Below, piece by piece: positions 18,941 through 27,235 of a stretch of DNA of 64,000 bases (its first letter is position 1; each line of letters opens with the position of its first letter). Made by a program: the position numbers and the translations under genes. Source of the stretch: Planctomycetota bacterium (GTDB lineage Bacteria; Planctomycetota; UBA1135; GCA-002686595); the NCBI GenBank assembly GCA_029259605.1, contig JAJDEV010000097.1:59533-123532 (forward strand), in the 5' to 3' direction. A model generated the notes under the pieces. It made no database searches. It worked only from the letters and a program-made list of their open reading frames with translations, and was not told where the DNA came from.

Positions 18941-20134
18941 ATGCTCCCCACGTCGATCCTGCTCTCGCTCTCCGCCCTCCTCCCCTGCATGCAAGACGCC
19001 GCCCAAAGCGCGCTCGAGGGCACTGCGCCGAAGCGCACGCACCTGCCCGAAGCGGTCGTGACCATGCCGCTCGACCTCGCGCACGGTTGGCCCGTCGTCG
19101 AAGTGCACGCGGGCGGCCTGGGTCCGTACCGCATGATCCTGGACACGGGCTCGTCGGTGACTGTTCTGCACAAGCGCGTGCAGGCGGAGCTCGGGATCGA
19201 GTCGACCGGAACGACACGCATCGGCGACCCGTCGAACCCGACCGCGCGTGAGTTCGACGTCATCCACGTGCCCGAGCTCAACATCGGCGACGCGTTCTTC
19301 GAGGAGCTGACCGCGGTGAGCTGGAGCGACGACATGGGGCTCTCGAGCGTTGGGATCGACGGCATCATCGGCCTGCCCCTGTTTCGGGACTGCCTCGTGA
19401 CGCTCGACTATCCCGCGCAGGAGGTGCGCATCGAGCGGGGCGCGCTCCCGGAGGCCGACGGCGAGCGCGTGATCGGGTTCAAGGGAACGGACTCGATCAC
19501 CCTCACCCTCGAAGTCGCCGGCGCGCAGGTCGACGCGCACTTCGACTCGGGCAACTCGCGCCACATCACGCTGCCGGCGCGGCTGGAGGAGCAGCTCGAG
19601 CTCGTGCCCGGCAGCGAGCACACCGGCAACGCGACGCGCGCGAGCGGCACGTTCCAAGTGCACGGCGGCAAGCTGAACGGGGCGATCCGCGTCGGAGGCC
19701 GCGTGCTCGAGAACCCGAACATCCTCTTCGATACGACGCTGCCGGTCGCGAACGTGGGCCGGACCTTCCTCGACCAGGGCGCGGTCACGATCGACCTGAA
19801 GCACGGGCGCATGCGCGTCGCTCCGGATGCGCCGCGCGCAGCGGCGCCCGCGAGCATGGTCCAGCGCCGTGACCTGTCGCCGGGCGGTCGCAAGCTCGGC
19901 ATCGAGATGATGCTGGGCGGCGGCGCCGAGCTGAAGATCTCGCGCGTCCTTCCGGGGTCGCTCGGCGAGACGAGCGGCTTGCGAGCGGGCGACGTGCTGC
20001 TCACGGTCAACGGCGAGCCCGTCTCCGCGATCGAGCATCAGCCGTTGCGGGACGCGCTCGCCAAGCCGGATGCGTTCGCAATCGCCGTGCGGCGCGGCGA
20101 CGCGCGCGTCGTCATCGACGTTCCGGCCGAGTGA
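18941..20134 (+). CDS. Exported retropepsin-like aspartyl protease with C-terminal PDZ domain
   Basis: A 397-residue protein with a short N-terminal signal (ILLSLSALLPC). Two acid-protease lobes lie in one chain: the first has DTGSS at residues 68-72, the second has DSGNS starting at Asp202. This suggests an internally paired catalytic site, whereas retropepsins usually dimerise. Residues about 310-397 are a PDZ domain (LGETSGLRAGDVLLTVNGEP). It probably acts on peptides in the periplasm or cell envelope. The gene is divergent from the winged-helix regulator at 18260-18826 and is its likely target. A related gene with a decayed first motif lies at 57651-58547. Confidence 0.82.
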   Translation: MLPTSILLSLSALLPCMQDAAQSALEGTAPKRTHLPEAVVTMPLDLAHGWPVVEVHAGGLGPYRMILDTGSSVTVLHKRVQAELGIESTGTTRIGDPSNPTAREFDVIHVPELNIGDAFFEELTAVSWSDDMGLSSVGIDGIIGLPLFRDCLVTLDYPAQEVRIERGALPEADGERVIGFKGTDSITLTLEVAGAQVDAHFDSGNSRHITLPARLEEQLELVPGSEHTGNATRASGTFQVHGGKLNGAIRVGGRVLENPNILFDTTLPVANVGRTFLDQGAVTIDLKHGRMRVAPDAPRAAAPASMVQRRDLSPGGRKLGIEMMLGGGAELKISRVLPGSLGETSGLRAGDVLLTVNGEPVSAIEHQPLRDALAKPDAFAIAVRRGDARVVIDVPAE

Positions 20135-20196
20135 AGAGGGCGGAGTGACGGAAGATCCGCGCGCCGTCGGCCGCGCCGATCGCTACGCTCTTTCGG

Positions 20197-20724
20197 ATGA
20201 CCGCGCCCCGCGACGAAGAGGCCGCGTCCGCCGAGCTCTTGCCGCTCGTCTATGACGAACTGCGTCGGCTCGCCGGCGGCTACCTGAAGGGCGAGCGCGT
20301 GGAGCACACGCTGCAGCCGACGGCGCTCGTGCACGAGGCCTACATGCGCGTGCTCCAGCAGACCGGCATCGAGTGGAAGAACCCCGGCCACCTGCGCGCG
20401 GTGTGCGCCCAGGCGATGCGCCGCATCCTGGTCGATCACGCGCGCGCGAAGAACGCGGGCAAGCGCGGCGGCGGGCGTCACGCGGTGACCATGCAGTCGG
20501 AGCTCCTGGGCGCGGACGACGCGCCGATCGACGTGCTCGAAGTCGAGGACGCGCTCGCCAAGCTCGAGGGTCTGAACGAACGCCAGGCGCGCATCGTCGA
20601 ACTGCGCTTCTTCGGTGGCCTGACGAACAAGGAGACCGCTGAGGTGCTCGAAGTGTCCGAGACGACGGTCGAGGACCAGTGGCGCTTCGCGCGCGCGTGG
20701 CTGAACCGCGAGCTCGCCGGCTAG
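20197..20724 (+). CDS. ECF sigma factor (planctomycete kinase-associated type)
   Basis: A 175-residue sigma-70-like factor. Region 2 begins with LLPLVYDELRRLAGGYL and includes LQPTALVHEAYMRVL. Region 4 has LNERQARIVELRFFGGLTN followed by VLEVSETTVEDQWRFARAWL. This exact style matches the ECF family (TIGR02999-like) that accompanies Ser/Thr kinases in Planctomycetota and related groups; such factors may respond to phosphorylation rather than to an anti-sigma factor. No anti-sigma gene is adjacent. The following gene starts one base after its stop. The nearest kinase gene is at 24235, on the same strand but several genes away. Confidence 0.92.
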   Translation: MTAPRDEEAASAELLPLVYDELRRLAGGYLKGERVEHTLQPTALVHEAYMRVLQQTGIEWKNPGHLRAVCAQAMRRILVDHARAKNAGKRGGGRHAVTMQSELLGADDAPIDVLEVEDALAKLEGLNERQARIVELRFFGGLTNKETAEVLEVSETTVEDQWRFARAWLNRELAG

Positions 20725-20725
20725 C

Positions 20726-21574
20726 ATGAACAGCGTCGCCGAGAAGCGCGCGGCGTTCCGCGCCTTGCACGAGTCCGGCTGCTTCGTCCTGCCGAATCCG
20801 TGGAACGTCGGGAGCGCGGTGCTGCTCGCGCAGCTCGGCTTCCGCGCGCTCGCGAGCACGTCCGCGGGGCTGTCGTTCGACCTCGGTCGTCCGGACGCGA
20901 TCGAATCGCTCACGCTCGACGAAGTGCTGGCCCACCTGCGCGCGCTGGTCGACGCGACGCCGTTGCCGCTGAGCGCGGACTTTCAGAACGGCTACGCGTC
21001 CGACAGCACCGAGGTCGAGCGCAACGTCGCGGCGTGCCTCGCGACCGGCGTCGCCGGCTTCTCCATCGAAGACGCGAGCGGAGCCGACGCTGCGCCGTTG
21101 TATCCGCTCGACGTCGCGCTCGAACGACTCGACGCCGCCTGCCGCGTGCGCGACCGCGAAGCGACGCGTCCGGTGCTCACCGCGCGTTGCGAGGCGTTCC
21201 TCGTCGGAGTGCCCGACGCCGCGGACGTCGCGCTCACACGCCTCGCGGCCTACGCGCGCGCCGGGGCCGATTGCTTGTTCGCCCCCGGGTCGAGCGACCC
21301 GGGCTTGGTGGCCGAACTCGTCGCCGCCGTGGCGCCGAAGCCGCTCAACGTGATCGCGTTCGACCCGCGACGCAGCGTGGCCGATTGGGCCGCGCTCGGC
21401 GTGCGCCGCGTGTCGATCGGTTCGGGCCTCGCGCGCGCCGCCTGGGGCGAGTTCCGGCGTGTGAGCGAGGAGCTCGCCGGCGCCGGCAGCGTCGAGCGCC
21501 TCGCGAACGCGGCGACGTTCACCGAACTCAACGCGGCCTTCGGCGCGGCGAGGCTCCGATGCAATCCCCGATGA
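20726..21574 (+). CDS. Isocitrate lyase/PEP mutase family enzyme
   Basis: A 282-residue (beta/alpha)8 enzyme of the PEP mutase/isocitrate lyase superfamily. Family marks are LPNPWNVGSAVLLAQLGFRA near the N-terminus, LPLSADFQNGY (metal-binding Asp) and GFSIEDASG. The KKCGH-type catalytic loop of true isocitrate lyases is absent, so it is more like oxaloacetate decarboxylase or carboxyphosphonoenolpyruvate mutase-type members, which act on small 2-oxo or phosphonate acids. It starts one base after the sigma factor stop and overlaps the next gene as ATGA, so the three likely share an mRNA. Confidence 0.85.
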   Translation: MNSVAEKRAAFRALHESGCFVLPNPWNVGSAVLLAQLGFRALASTSAGLSFDLGRPDAIESLTLDEVLAHLRALVDATPLPLSADFQNGYASDSTEVERNVAACLATGVAGFSIEDASGADAAPLYPLDVALERLDAACRVRDREATRPVLTARCEAFLVGVPDAADVALTRLAAYARAGADCLFAPGSSDPGLVAELVAAVAPKPLNVIAFDPRRSVADWAALGVRRVSIGSGLARAAWGEFRRVSEELAGAGSVERLANAATFTELNAAFGAARLRCNPR

Positions 21575-22956
21575 TCGTGCGACGGCTCGCCCTTTCGGCG
21601 CTGCTCGTCGCGTCTCCCTTCGTCTCGTGCGCGAGCGTGGCGAGCGCGCCATCGACGACGACGGTGCTGCTCAACGTGACGCTGATCGACGGCACCGGCG
21701 CGGCGCCGATCCCCGGACGAACGATCGTTCTCCGCGGTGCGCGCATCGAGTCGATCGGCGCGGTGGGGGAGGTCGACGTTCCTGACGGCGCCGAGGTGCT
21801 CGACCTCGACGGGCGCTTCGTCGTGCCGGGCTTCATCGACCTCCACGTCCACTTGCCCGGGAACCGCGACGTGCAGGAGGCGCTACTCGAACTCTGCCTC
21901 GAGTACGGCGTGACGACCATCCTCAACCCGGGCGCGCGCGAAGGCGCGGGCGTCGAGCTGCGCGAACGCATTCGGAGCGGTCGCGTGCGCGGCCCGCGCA
22001 TGTTTACGGCCGGGCGCATCATCGAGTGCTTCGACGACGTCGATGCGCCGGGCGAGGACGGCTTCCGGGACTGGGCCGTGCACGTCGACTCGGAGGCGGC
22101 GGTGCGCGCCGAGGTTCGCGCGCAGGTCGCGACCGGCGTGGACTTCATCAAGCTCTACCGGCGCATGCCTCCGGAGCTCGTCGCCGCGGCGGTCGACGAA
22201 GCGACGCGTCACGGCGTGCCCGTCATCGGACACATGGGAACGACAACCTGGGGGCAGGCCGTCGACCGCGGCGTCGCGATGCTGGTGCATTCCGGGTGGG
22301 GGACGTCGATGGACGAGCTCATCGAACTCGACGATCCCGAGTCCGCCACGGACACCGAGTGGTACCAGGCGTACGGACGCGCGACCGAAGGCGCGTCGTT
22401 CGCGGCGCTCGCGCGGGCGCTCGTCGAGCGCGAGGTCATCGTCGTGCCCACGCTGGCGATCACGATGGCGTCCGGCCTCGGCGAGGACGCTGCGCTCATT
22501 CCGCGCTTCCGCGCCGATCTCGCGCCCGACTCGGAGATCGACGATTGGTGGAGCGACGGCTGGCGCGCGCGACATCCGCAGTACGGCCCCGACTCCGAGG
22601 AAGAGGCCGAGATGATGCGCACGGTGTACTTCCCCGCGGCGCTGGCGATCGCGCGCGGCTTCCACCGCGCGGGTGTGACGATCGGCGTTGGCACGGACGT
22701 CGGCAACTCGTGGATCGTCGCGGGCTTCGCCTTCCACCTCGAGCTCGAGCTCCTGCAAGAGGCCGGCATCCCGCCGCTCGACCTGCTGCGGATGGCGACC
22801 TGGAACGGCGCCGTCGCGCTCGGGATCGAGGACGAAGCGGGAACGATCGAAGCGGGGAAACGCGCGGACCTCGTCGTCCTGACCTCGAACCCGGCCGACG
22901 ACATTCGCAACACGCGCGCGATCGAAAGCGTGTTCCTCGCCGGCGAGCGTCGCTAG
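21571..22956 (+). CDS. Exported amidohydrolase family protein
   Basis: A 461-residue metal-dependent hydrolase. The N-terminus (ALSALLVASPFVSC) looks like a lipoprotein signal with Cys near residue 19, though the lipobox is imperfect. The amidohydrolase barrel shows metal ligands in GFIDLHVHLP, a lysine in FIKLYRRM, HMGTTTWG, and GVGTDVGNSW, plus the composite beta-sandwich ends (VLLNVTLIDGTG and KRADLVVL). Family members hydrolyse peptides, ureas or cyclic amides. The ATG at 21571 overlaps the preceding stop as ATGA; an in-frame ATG at 21559 is the alternative. It converges on the ankyrin gene six bases away. A paralogue lies at 56186-57562. Confidence 0.88.
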   Translation: MIVRRLALSALLVASPFVSCASVASAPSTTTVLLNVTLIDGTGAAPIPGRTIVLRGARIESIGAVGEVDVPDGAEVLDLDGRFVVPGFIDLHVHLPGNRDVQEALLELCLEYGVTTILNPGAREGAGVELRERIRSGRVRGPRMFTAGRIIECFDDVDAPGEDGFRDWAVHVDSEAAVRAEVRAQVATGVDFIKLYRRMPPELVAAAVDEATRHGVPVIGHMGTTTWGQAVDRGVAMLVHSGWGTSMDELIELDDPESATDTEWYQAYGRATEGASFAALARALVEREVIVVPTLAITMASGLGEDAALIPRFRADLAPDSEIDDWWSDGWRARHPQYGPDSEEEAEMMRTVYFPAALAIARGFHRAGVTIGVGTDVGNSWIVAGFAFHLELELLQEAGIPPLDLLRMATWNGAVALGIEDEAGTIEAGKRADLVVLTSNPADDIRNTRAIESVFLAGERR

Positions 22957-22961
22957 GAGGG

Positions 22962-23657
22962 CTACTCCGCGGCGGGCAAGTCGCGCGTCCACTCGGCGAG
23001 CAGCCGCCCGATCGCCTCGACGTTGTCGCTCGGCGTCAGGTCGCGCGCGGACTTGCCCTCGTCGTTGCGCGCGACCGGGTCGGCGCCGGCGGAGAGCAGC
23101 GCGACCGCCATCGGCACGTTGCCGTGCAAGACGGCGGAGTGCAGCGCGGTGTGGCCGCCGGCTTGTTTCGCGTCGGGGTCGGCTCCGGCGGCGAGGACGG
23201 TGCGCACGATCCGCGCATCGCGTGTGGCCGCCGCGCTGTGCAACGGTCGCACCGCGGACGGGTTGCGGGCGACCGCGTCGACGTCAGCACCCTGCGCGAG
23301 GAGGAAGCGCGCCGCGGAGAGCTGCCCGAAGAACGTCGCCAGGTGGAGCTGCGTGAAGCCGTCGGCTGAGAAGGCGTTCAGCGCCTCGGGATCCGCGCTC
23401 GCGAGTTCCCGCAGCCGACCGAGCCTCCCGAGCGCCGCGGCTTCGAAGGCGTCGAGGTCGTCGCGAGCCGCCGCGATGCGCGCAGCCACTTCGCCCTGCC
23501 CGTGGTAGAGCGCGAGCAGCACGAACGACACGCCGCCCGCGTTGCGGGCCGCCGCGAGTTCGGGCGACTGCAGTAGCAGCGCGTCGACCGTCGTCCGTTC
23601 TCCCGCGACGACCGCGGCCTCGAACGCCTCGATCGCTTTCCCTTTGTTCTTCATCAT
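22962..23657 (-). CDS. Ankyrin repeat protein
   Basis: A 231-residue soluble protein made mostly of ankyrin repeats. Recognisable units are FTQLHLATFFGQLSAARFLL, VRPLHSAAATRDARIVRTVL and HTALHSAVLHGNVPMAVALL, each ending in an A-GADP/D turn. The N-terminal ~90 residues are degenerate repeats. It would act as a protein-binding scaffold in the cytoplasm; no enzyme domain is present. It is divergent from the MarR gene at 23737 across a perfect 23-bp operator-like palindrome, which makes it a likely MarR target. Confidence 0.88.
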   Translation of the reverse strand: MMKNKGKAIEAFEAAVVAGERTTVDALLLQSPELAAARNAGGVSFVLLALYHGQGEVAARIAAARDDLDAFEAAALGRLGRLRELASADPEALNAFSADGFTQLHLATFFGQLSAARFLLAQGADVDAVARNPSAVRPLHSAAATRDARIVRTVLAAGADPDAKQAGGHTALHSAVLHGNVPMAVALLSAGADPVARNDEGKSARDLTPSDNVEAIGRLLAEWTRDLPAAE

Positions 23658-23686
23658 CGACCTCGCGTCACGCGTGCCCTAGACTC

Positions 23687-23709
23687 GATGCATAGAGCGT
23701 CTATGCATC
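23687..23709. promoter_or_regulatory. Perfect palindromic operator between ankyrin and marR-type genes
   Basis: GATGCATAGA at 23687-23696 and its exact reverse complement TCTATGCATC at 23700-23709 flank a 3-base centre. The site lies midway in the 79-base gap between the divergent ankyrin and MarR genes. Size and symmetry fit a MarR-family dimer site. Auto- and cross-regulation are inferred. Confidence 0.7.
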
Positions 23710-23736
23710 CGCCGAATCCGTCAAGGGCAAACCCGC

Positions 23737-24162
23737 ATGAAGCGTGAAGCGGTCGCCGAGGAGTTCCATCGAGCCGCCCTGAGGCTCCTGCGACGCCTGC
23801 GCAACGAGGACACGTCGTTCCAAATCAGCACGGCGCGCCTGTCCGCGCTCTCCGTGCTCGTGTTCGTGGGGCCGCAGTCCGTCAGCGCGCTCGCGGAGAT
23901 CGAACAGGTCTCACAGCCGACCATGACGAGCCTGACCCAGGGGCTCGCCAAGGACGAGCTCATCCGCATCGAACGCGACGTGAGCGACCGCCGCATCCGG
24001 CGGTTGGTGGCCACGAGGCGCGGCAAGGGGCTGCTCCAGCGCGCGCGCCGCAGGCGGATCGAGGCGCTGTCGACACTGATGGACGACCTGACCGAGCGCG
24101 AGCTCGGCACGCTCGCGCGCGCCGCCAAGCTCGTCGGGTCCATGCTCGAGGACGAACGCTGA
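23737..24162 (+). CDS. MarR family transcriptional regulator
   Basis: A 141-residue MarR protein. The winged helix-turn-helix is centred on ALAEIEQVSQPTMTSLTQGL with the wing DVSDRRIRRLVATRRGKGLL, the DxRxxR segment typical of MarR wings. MarR dimers usually repress divergent genes and release DNA on binding a phenolic or oxidant ligand. The start ATG at 23737 follows the 23-bp palindrome by 27 bases. The divergent ankyrin gene is the nearest candidate target. Confidence 0.9.
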   Translation: MKREAVAEEFHRAALRLLRRLRNEDTSFQISTARLSALSVLVFVGPQSVSALAEIEQVSQPTMTSLTQGLAKDELIRIERDVSDRRIRRLVATRRGKGLLQRARRRRIEALSTLMDDLTERELGTLARAAKLVGSMLEDER

Positions 24163-24234
24163 CCCGGTTCCGAACAGGTTCTCGGGATTCCACCGGGGCT
24201 CTCCGCCGCGGACTGCGCGGTTAGGATCGTGGGG

Positions 24235-27075
24235 ATGAGTTCGGAACGTCACGCGCGCATCGGCGACCTCTTCGTCGAAGCCAGCCGGCTCGCGCCGATG
24301 GATCGCGTGGCGTTTCTGCGGGAGGCGTGCGGCGCCGACGATGCGTTGCGCGCCGAGGTCGAGTCGCTGCTCGGCTTCGACGACTCGGACCAGCTGTCGC
24401 GCGCGGCGGACGCGCTGATCGACCAGGCGCGCGAGCTCGACCAGACGCTGCCCGCGTCGATCGGCGGCTATCGCATCCTCGCGCGCATCGGCGCGGGCGG
24501 CATGGGCGTCGTCTACGAGGCCGAGCAGGAGGAGCCGTCGCGCAGAGTGGCGCTCAAGGTGATCCGCCCCGGATTCGCGTCCGAGAACACGCTGCGGCGT
24601 TTGCGCCACGAGGCGCAGGTGCTCGGCTGGCTCGACCACCCGTGCATCGCGCGCGTCTACGAGGCCGGCACGGACGACGACGGGAGCGGGCCGCGGCCGT
24701 GGTTCGCGATGGAGCTCGTGCGTGGCGAGCCGCTCACGCGCTACGCCGAAACGCACGAACTCACGTTGCGCGCCAGGCTCGAGCTGCTCGCGCAAGTGTG
24801 CGACGCCGTGCATCACGCGCACCAAAAGGGCGTCATCCATCGCGACCTGAAGCCCGGGAACATCCTCGTCGACGAGAGCGGTCGACCGCGCGTGCTCGAC
24901 TTCGGCGTCGCACGCGTGACGGACCAGGACCTAAACACGACGACGCAGATGACGCGTGCCGACGAAGTGATCGGCACGCTCGCCTACATGTCGCCCGAGC
25001 AGATCGAGGCCGACCCGTCGCGGCTCGACGTGCGTTCGGACGTGTATGCGCTCGGCGTCGTGTCGTACGAGCTGCTCTCCGGCCAGCTCCCGTACGACAT
25101 CGGCTCGCGTCAGGTCGCGCTCGCGGCGCGTGTCATCGTCGAGGAGGAACCCGCGAGCCTCGGCACGCTGAACAATCGCCTGCGCGGCGACATCGAGACG
25201 ATCGTCGCGAGGGCGCTCGAGAAGGAACCCGAGCGGCGCTACGCGTCGGCCGAGGAGCTCGCGAGCGACATCCGCCGGCACCTCGCGAACGAGCCGATCC
25301 AAGCACGGCCGCCGAGCGCGGTCTATCAGCTGCGCAAGTTCGCGCGGCGCAACAAGGCGTTCGTCGGCGGCGTCATCGGCATCTTCCTCGCGCTCTCCGC
25401 CGGCGTGATCGTCAGCACGCGCATGTACATGCGCGCGGAGGCGCGGCGCATCGATGCCGTGCACGCGGGGCAAGCCGCCGAGCGTGCGCGCTTCGAGGAG
25501 GCGAAGCAGAAGGAGCTGGCGCAGGCGAACCTCGAGCGCGCCGTGAAGGCCGAGGGTGAGGCGACGACTGCGGCGCGCCTCGCCGCCGACGACAGGGACA
25601 CGTCGGAAGCGGTGACCGAATACCTGGTCACGATGTTCGAGTACGCGAACCCCGACGTCGCGTCGCCCGAGGACCTCACCGCGCGCCAGATGCTGGACCA
25701 AGGCGCCGAGCGCATCCGGACCGAGCTCGTCGATCAGCCGGTCGTCCGCGCGCGCCTGCTCAACGTCTTCGGGAAGATCTACAACTGGCTGCAGCTCTAC
25801 GACGCGTCGGCGCCGATCCTCGTCGAAGCGCTCGAGCTGACCGCGCAGCAGTACGGCGAGGACAGCACGCAGTACGCCGACACGCTCGAGCGGCTGGCGC
25901 AGACGCGGCTCGTCGCCGGACGCGTCGCCGAGTCCGAAGAGATGCAGCGCCGCGTGCTCGACATCCGGTTGCGCCATCTCGGCCGCGACAACGACCTGAC
26001 CGCGGACGGCATGAGCAACCTCGCCGCGTCGCTCATCGATCTGGCGCAGTACGACGAGGCTGAGCGGCTCTACACCGAGGCGCTCGAGATTCGGCGGCGC
26101 GTCGTCGGCGAGCGCAGCGTGTCGGCGGCGAGCGGCGCCGCGAATCTGGGCGTGTTCTACGGCTACGTCGGGCGCGAGGCCGAGTCGGAAGCGCTGCTGC
26201 GCGAGGCGCTGTCGATCTTCGAGGAGCAGCTCGGCGAAACGCACTGGCGCACGCTCTTCGCCTACGCGGCGCTCGCCGACAACCTGATGAGCGGCGCGCG
26301 TCCCGAGGAGGCGATCCCGTTCGCGCGCAAGGGGTACGAAGGCTATCGCAGCCACTTCGGAACGCGGGCGAGCGCGACGTTCACGACCGGGACGATCCTC
26401 GCCGGCGCGCTGATCGCAGCCGATCGGCCCGTTGACGCGGTCGAGTTGCTCGAGGAGCTGTTGCCGCTCTACGAGAAGACCTACGGGCGCGACAATGTGT
26501 TCCTGAACCTCTACCGCAACCTCGGGAGCGCGAAGCACGACATCGGGCAGGTCGAAGAGGCGGAGGCGATCTACCTCGAGGCGATCGAGCTGCGCAGCGC
26601 GCTGTCCGGTCCGACGAACCCCGCGACGGTCGCGATCCAACACGACCTGGCCGTGCTCTACGCGCAGACGGATCGCCTGGACGAAGCGGAGGAGCTCTGC
26701 ACGTTCGTGCTCGACCGGCGCATCGAGGTCCTCGGCGAAGCACACCCCGACACGCTGAAGACCTGGCGCAACCTCGCCGACACGTACGAACGCGGCGCGC
26801 GCCTCGAGGACGCCGAGGCCATCTACCGCGAGCTCGTCGACCTCTGCGAGCGCGAGCTCGGGGCGGCCGACCGCGCGACGATCGGTGCCCGCGTCGAGCT
26901 CGCGACGCTGCTCTTCGACGGCCTGGGGAACGCGTCCGAAGCCGAGCAGCTCTTGCTCGACGCCTGGTCGAAGGGCGAGGCCGACGCCCGGGACTTCGGA
27001 GCCCCGAAGCTCCTGGCCCGCATCTACGCGGCCGAGGGCCGGGACGACGACGCGCAGGTCTGGCGCGCGCGCTAG
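24235..27075 (+). CDS. Membrane Ser/Thr protein kinase with C-terminal TPR repeats
   Basis: A 946-residue protein. Residues 1-75 resemble the helical N-terminal segment seen ahead of kinases in this group. The Hanks-type kinase domain spans about 80-350: glycine loop GAGGMG from residue 86, HRDLKPGN from His202, and the metal-binding DFG. One transmembrane helix follows at about 375-395 (GGVIGIFLALSAGVIV), then a charged coiled-coil stretch, then about ten TPR/TPR_12 units (470-940) of the type FEEQLGETHWRTLFAYAALADN. The kinase is cytoplasmic and the TPR region is across the membrane. ATG at 24235 is preferred over GTG two codons earlier. Its TAG stop lies inside a 34-bp palindrome. Confidence 0.92.
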   Translation: MSSERHARIGDLFVEASRLAPMDRVAFLREACGADDALRAEVESLLGFDDSDQLSRAADALIDQARELDQTLPASIGGYRILARIGAGGMGVVYEAEQEEPSRRVALKVIRPGFASENTLRRLRHEAQVLGWLDHPCIARVYEAGTDDDGSGPRPWFAMELVRGEPLTRYAETHELTLRARLELLAQVCDAVHHAHQKGVIHRDLKPGNILVDESGRPRVLDFGVARVTDQDLNTTTQMTRADEVIGTLAYMSPEQIEADPSRLDVRSDVYALGVVSYELLSGQLPYDIGSRQVALAARVIVEEEPASLGTLNNRLRGDIETIVARALEKEPERRYASAEELASDIRRHLANEPIQARPPSAVYQLRKFARRNKAFVGGVIGIFLALSAGVIVSTRMYMRAEARRIDAVHAGQAAERARFEEAKQKELAQANLERAVKAEGEATTAARLAADDRDTSEAVTEYLVTMFEYANPDVASPEDLTARQMLDQGAERIRTELVDQPVVRARLLNVFGKIYNWLQLYDASAPILVEALELTAQQYGEDSTQYADTLERLAQTRLVAGRVAESEEMQRRVLDIRLRHLGRDNDLTADGMSNLAASLIDLAQYDEAERLYTEALEIRRRVVGERSVSAASGAANLGVFYGYVGREAESEALLREALSIFEEQLGETHWRTLFAYAALADNLMSGARPEEAIPFARKGYEGYRSHFGTRASATFTTGTILAGALIAADRPVDAVELLEELLPLYEKTYGRDNVFLNLYRNLGSAKHDIGQVEEAEAIYLEAIELRSALSGPTNPATVAIQHDLAVLYAQTDRLDEAEELCTFVLDRRIEVLGEAHPDTLKTWRNLADTYERGARLEDAEAIYRELVDLCERELGAADRATIGARVELATLLFDGLGNASEAEQLLLDAWSKGEADARDFGAPKLLARIYAAEGRDDDAQVWRAR

Positions 27076-27105
27076 CCCGGATCCTTCATGAAGGATCCGG
27101 GCTAG
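27072..27105. repeat. 34-bp perfect palindrome overlapping the kinase stop codon
   Basis: The sequence beginning CTAGCCCGGATCCTTC (27072) is perfectly self-complementary to 27105. The kinase TAG stop (27073-27075) is inside it. Its outer bases TAGCCCGGAT and ATCCGGGCTA match the ends of the ~181-bp elements at 37194 and 53268, so it looks like a solo or collapsed relative. A T-rich TTTTCTC follows at 27114, so it can also serve as a terminator. Confidence 0.75.
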
Positions 27106-27235
27106 TTCGCCGGTTTTCTCCGGGGTTCGCGTTCGGCCCCTACGCGGGGTGGGAAGGGGCACGTCGATGCGGCGGCCCGAACCCGAACCCGAACCGCGGA
27201 CGCTCGCGCGCTCCGCCGAACTCGAGAACCCACCG

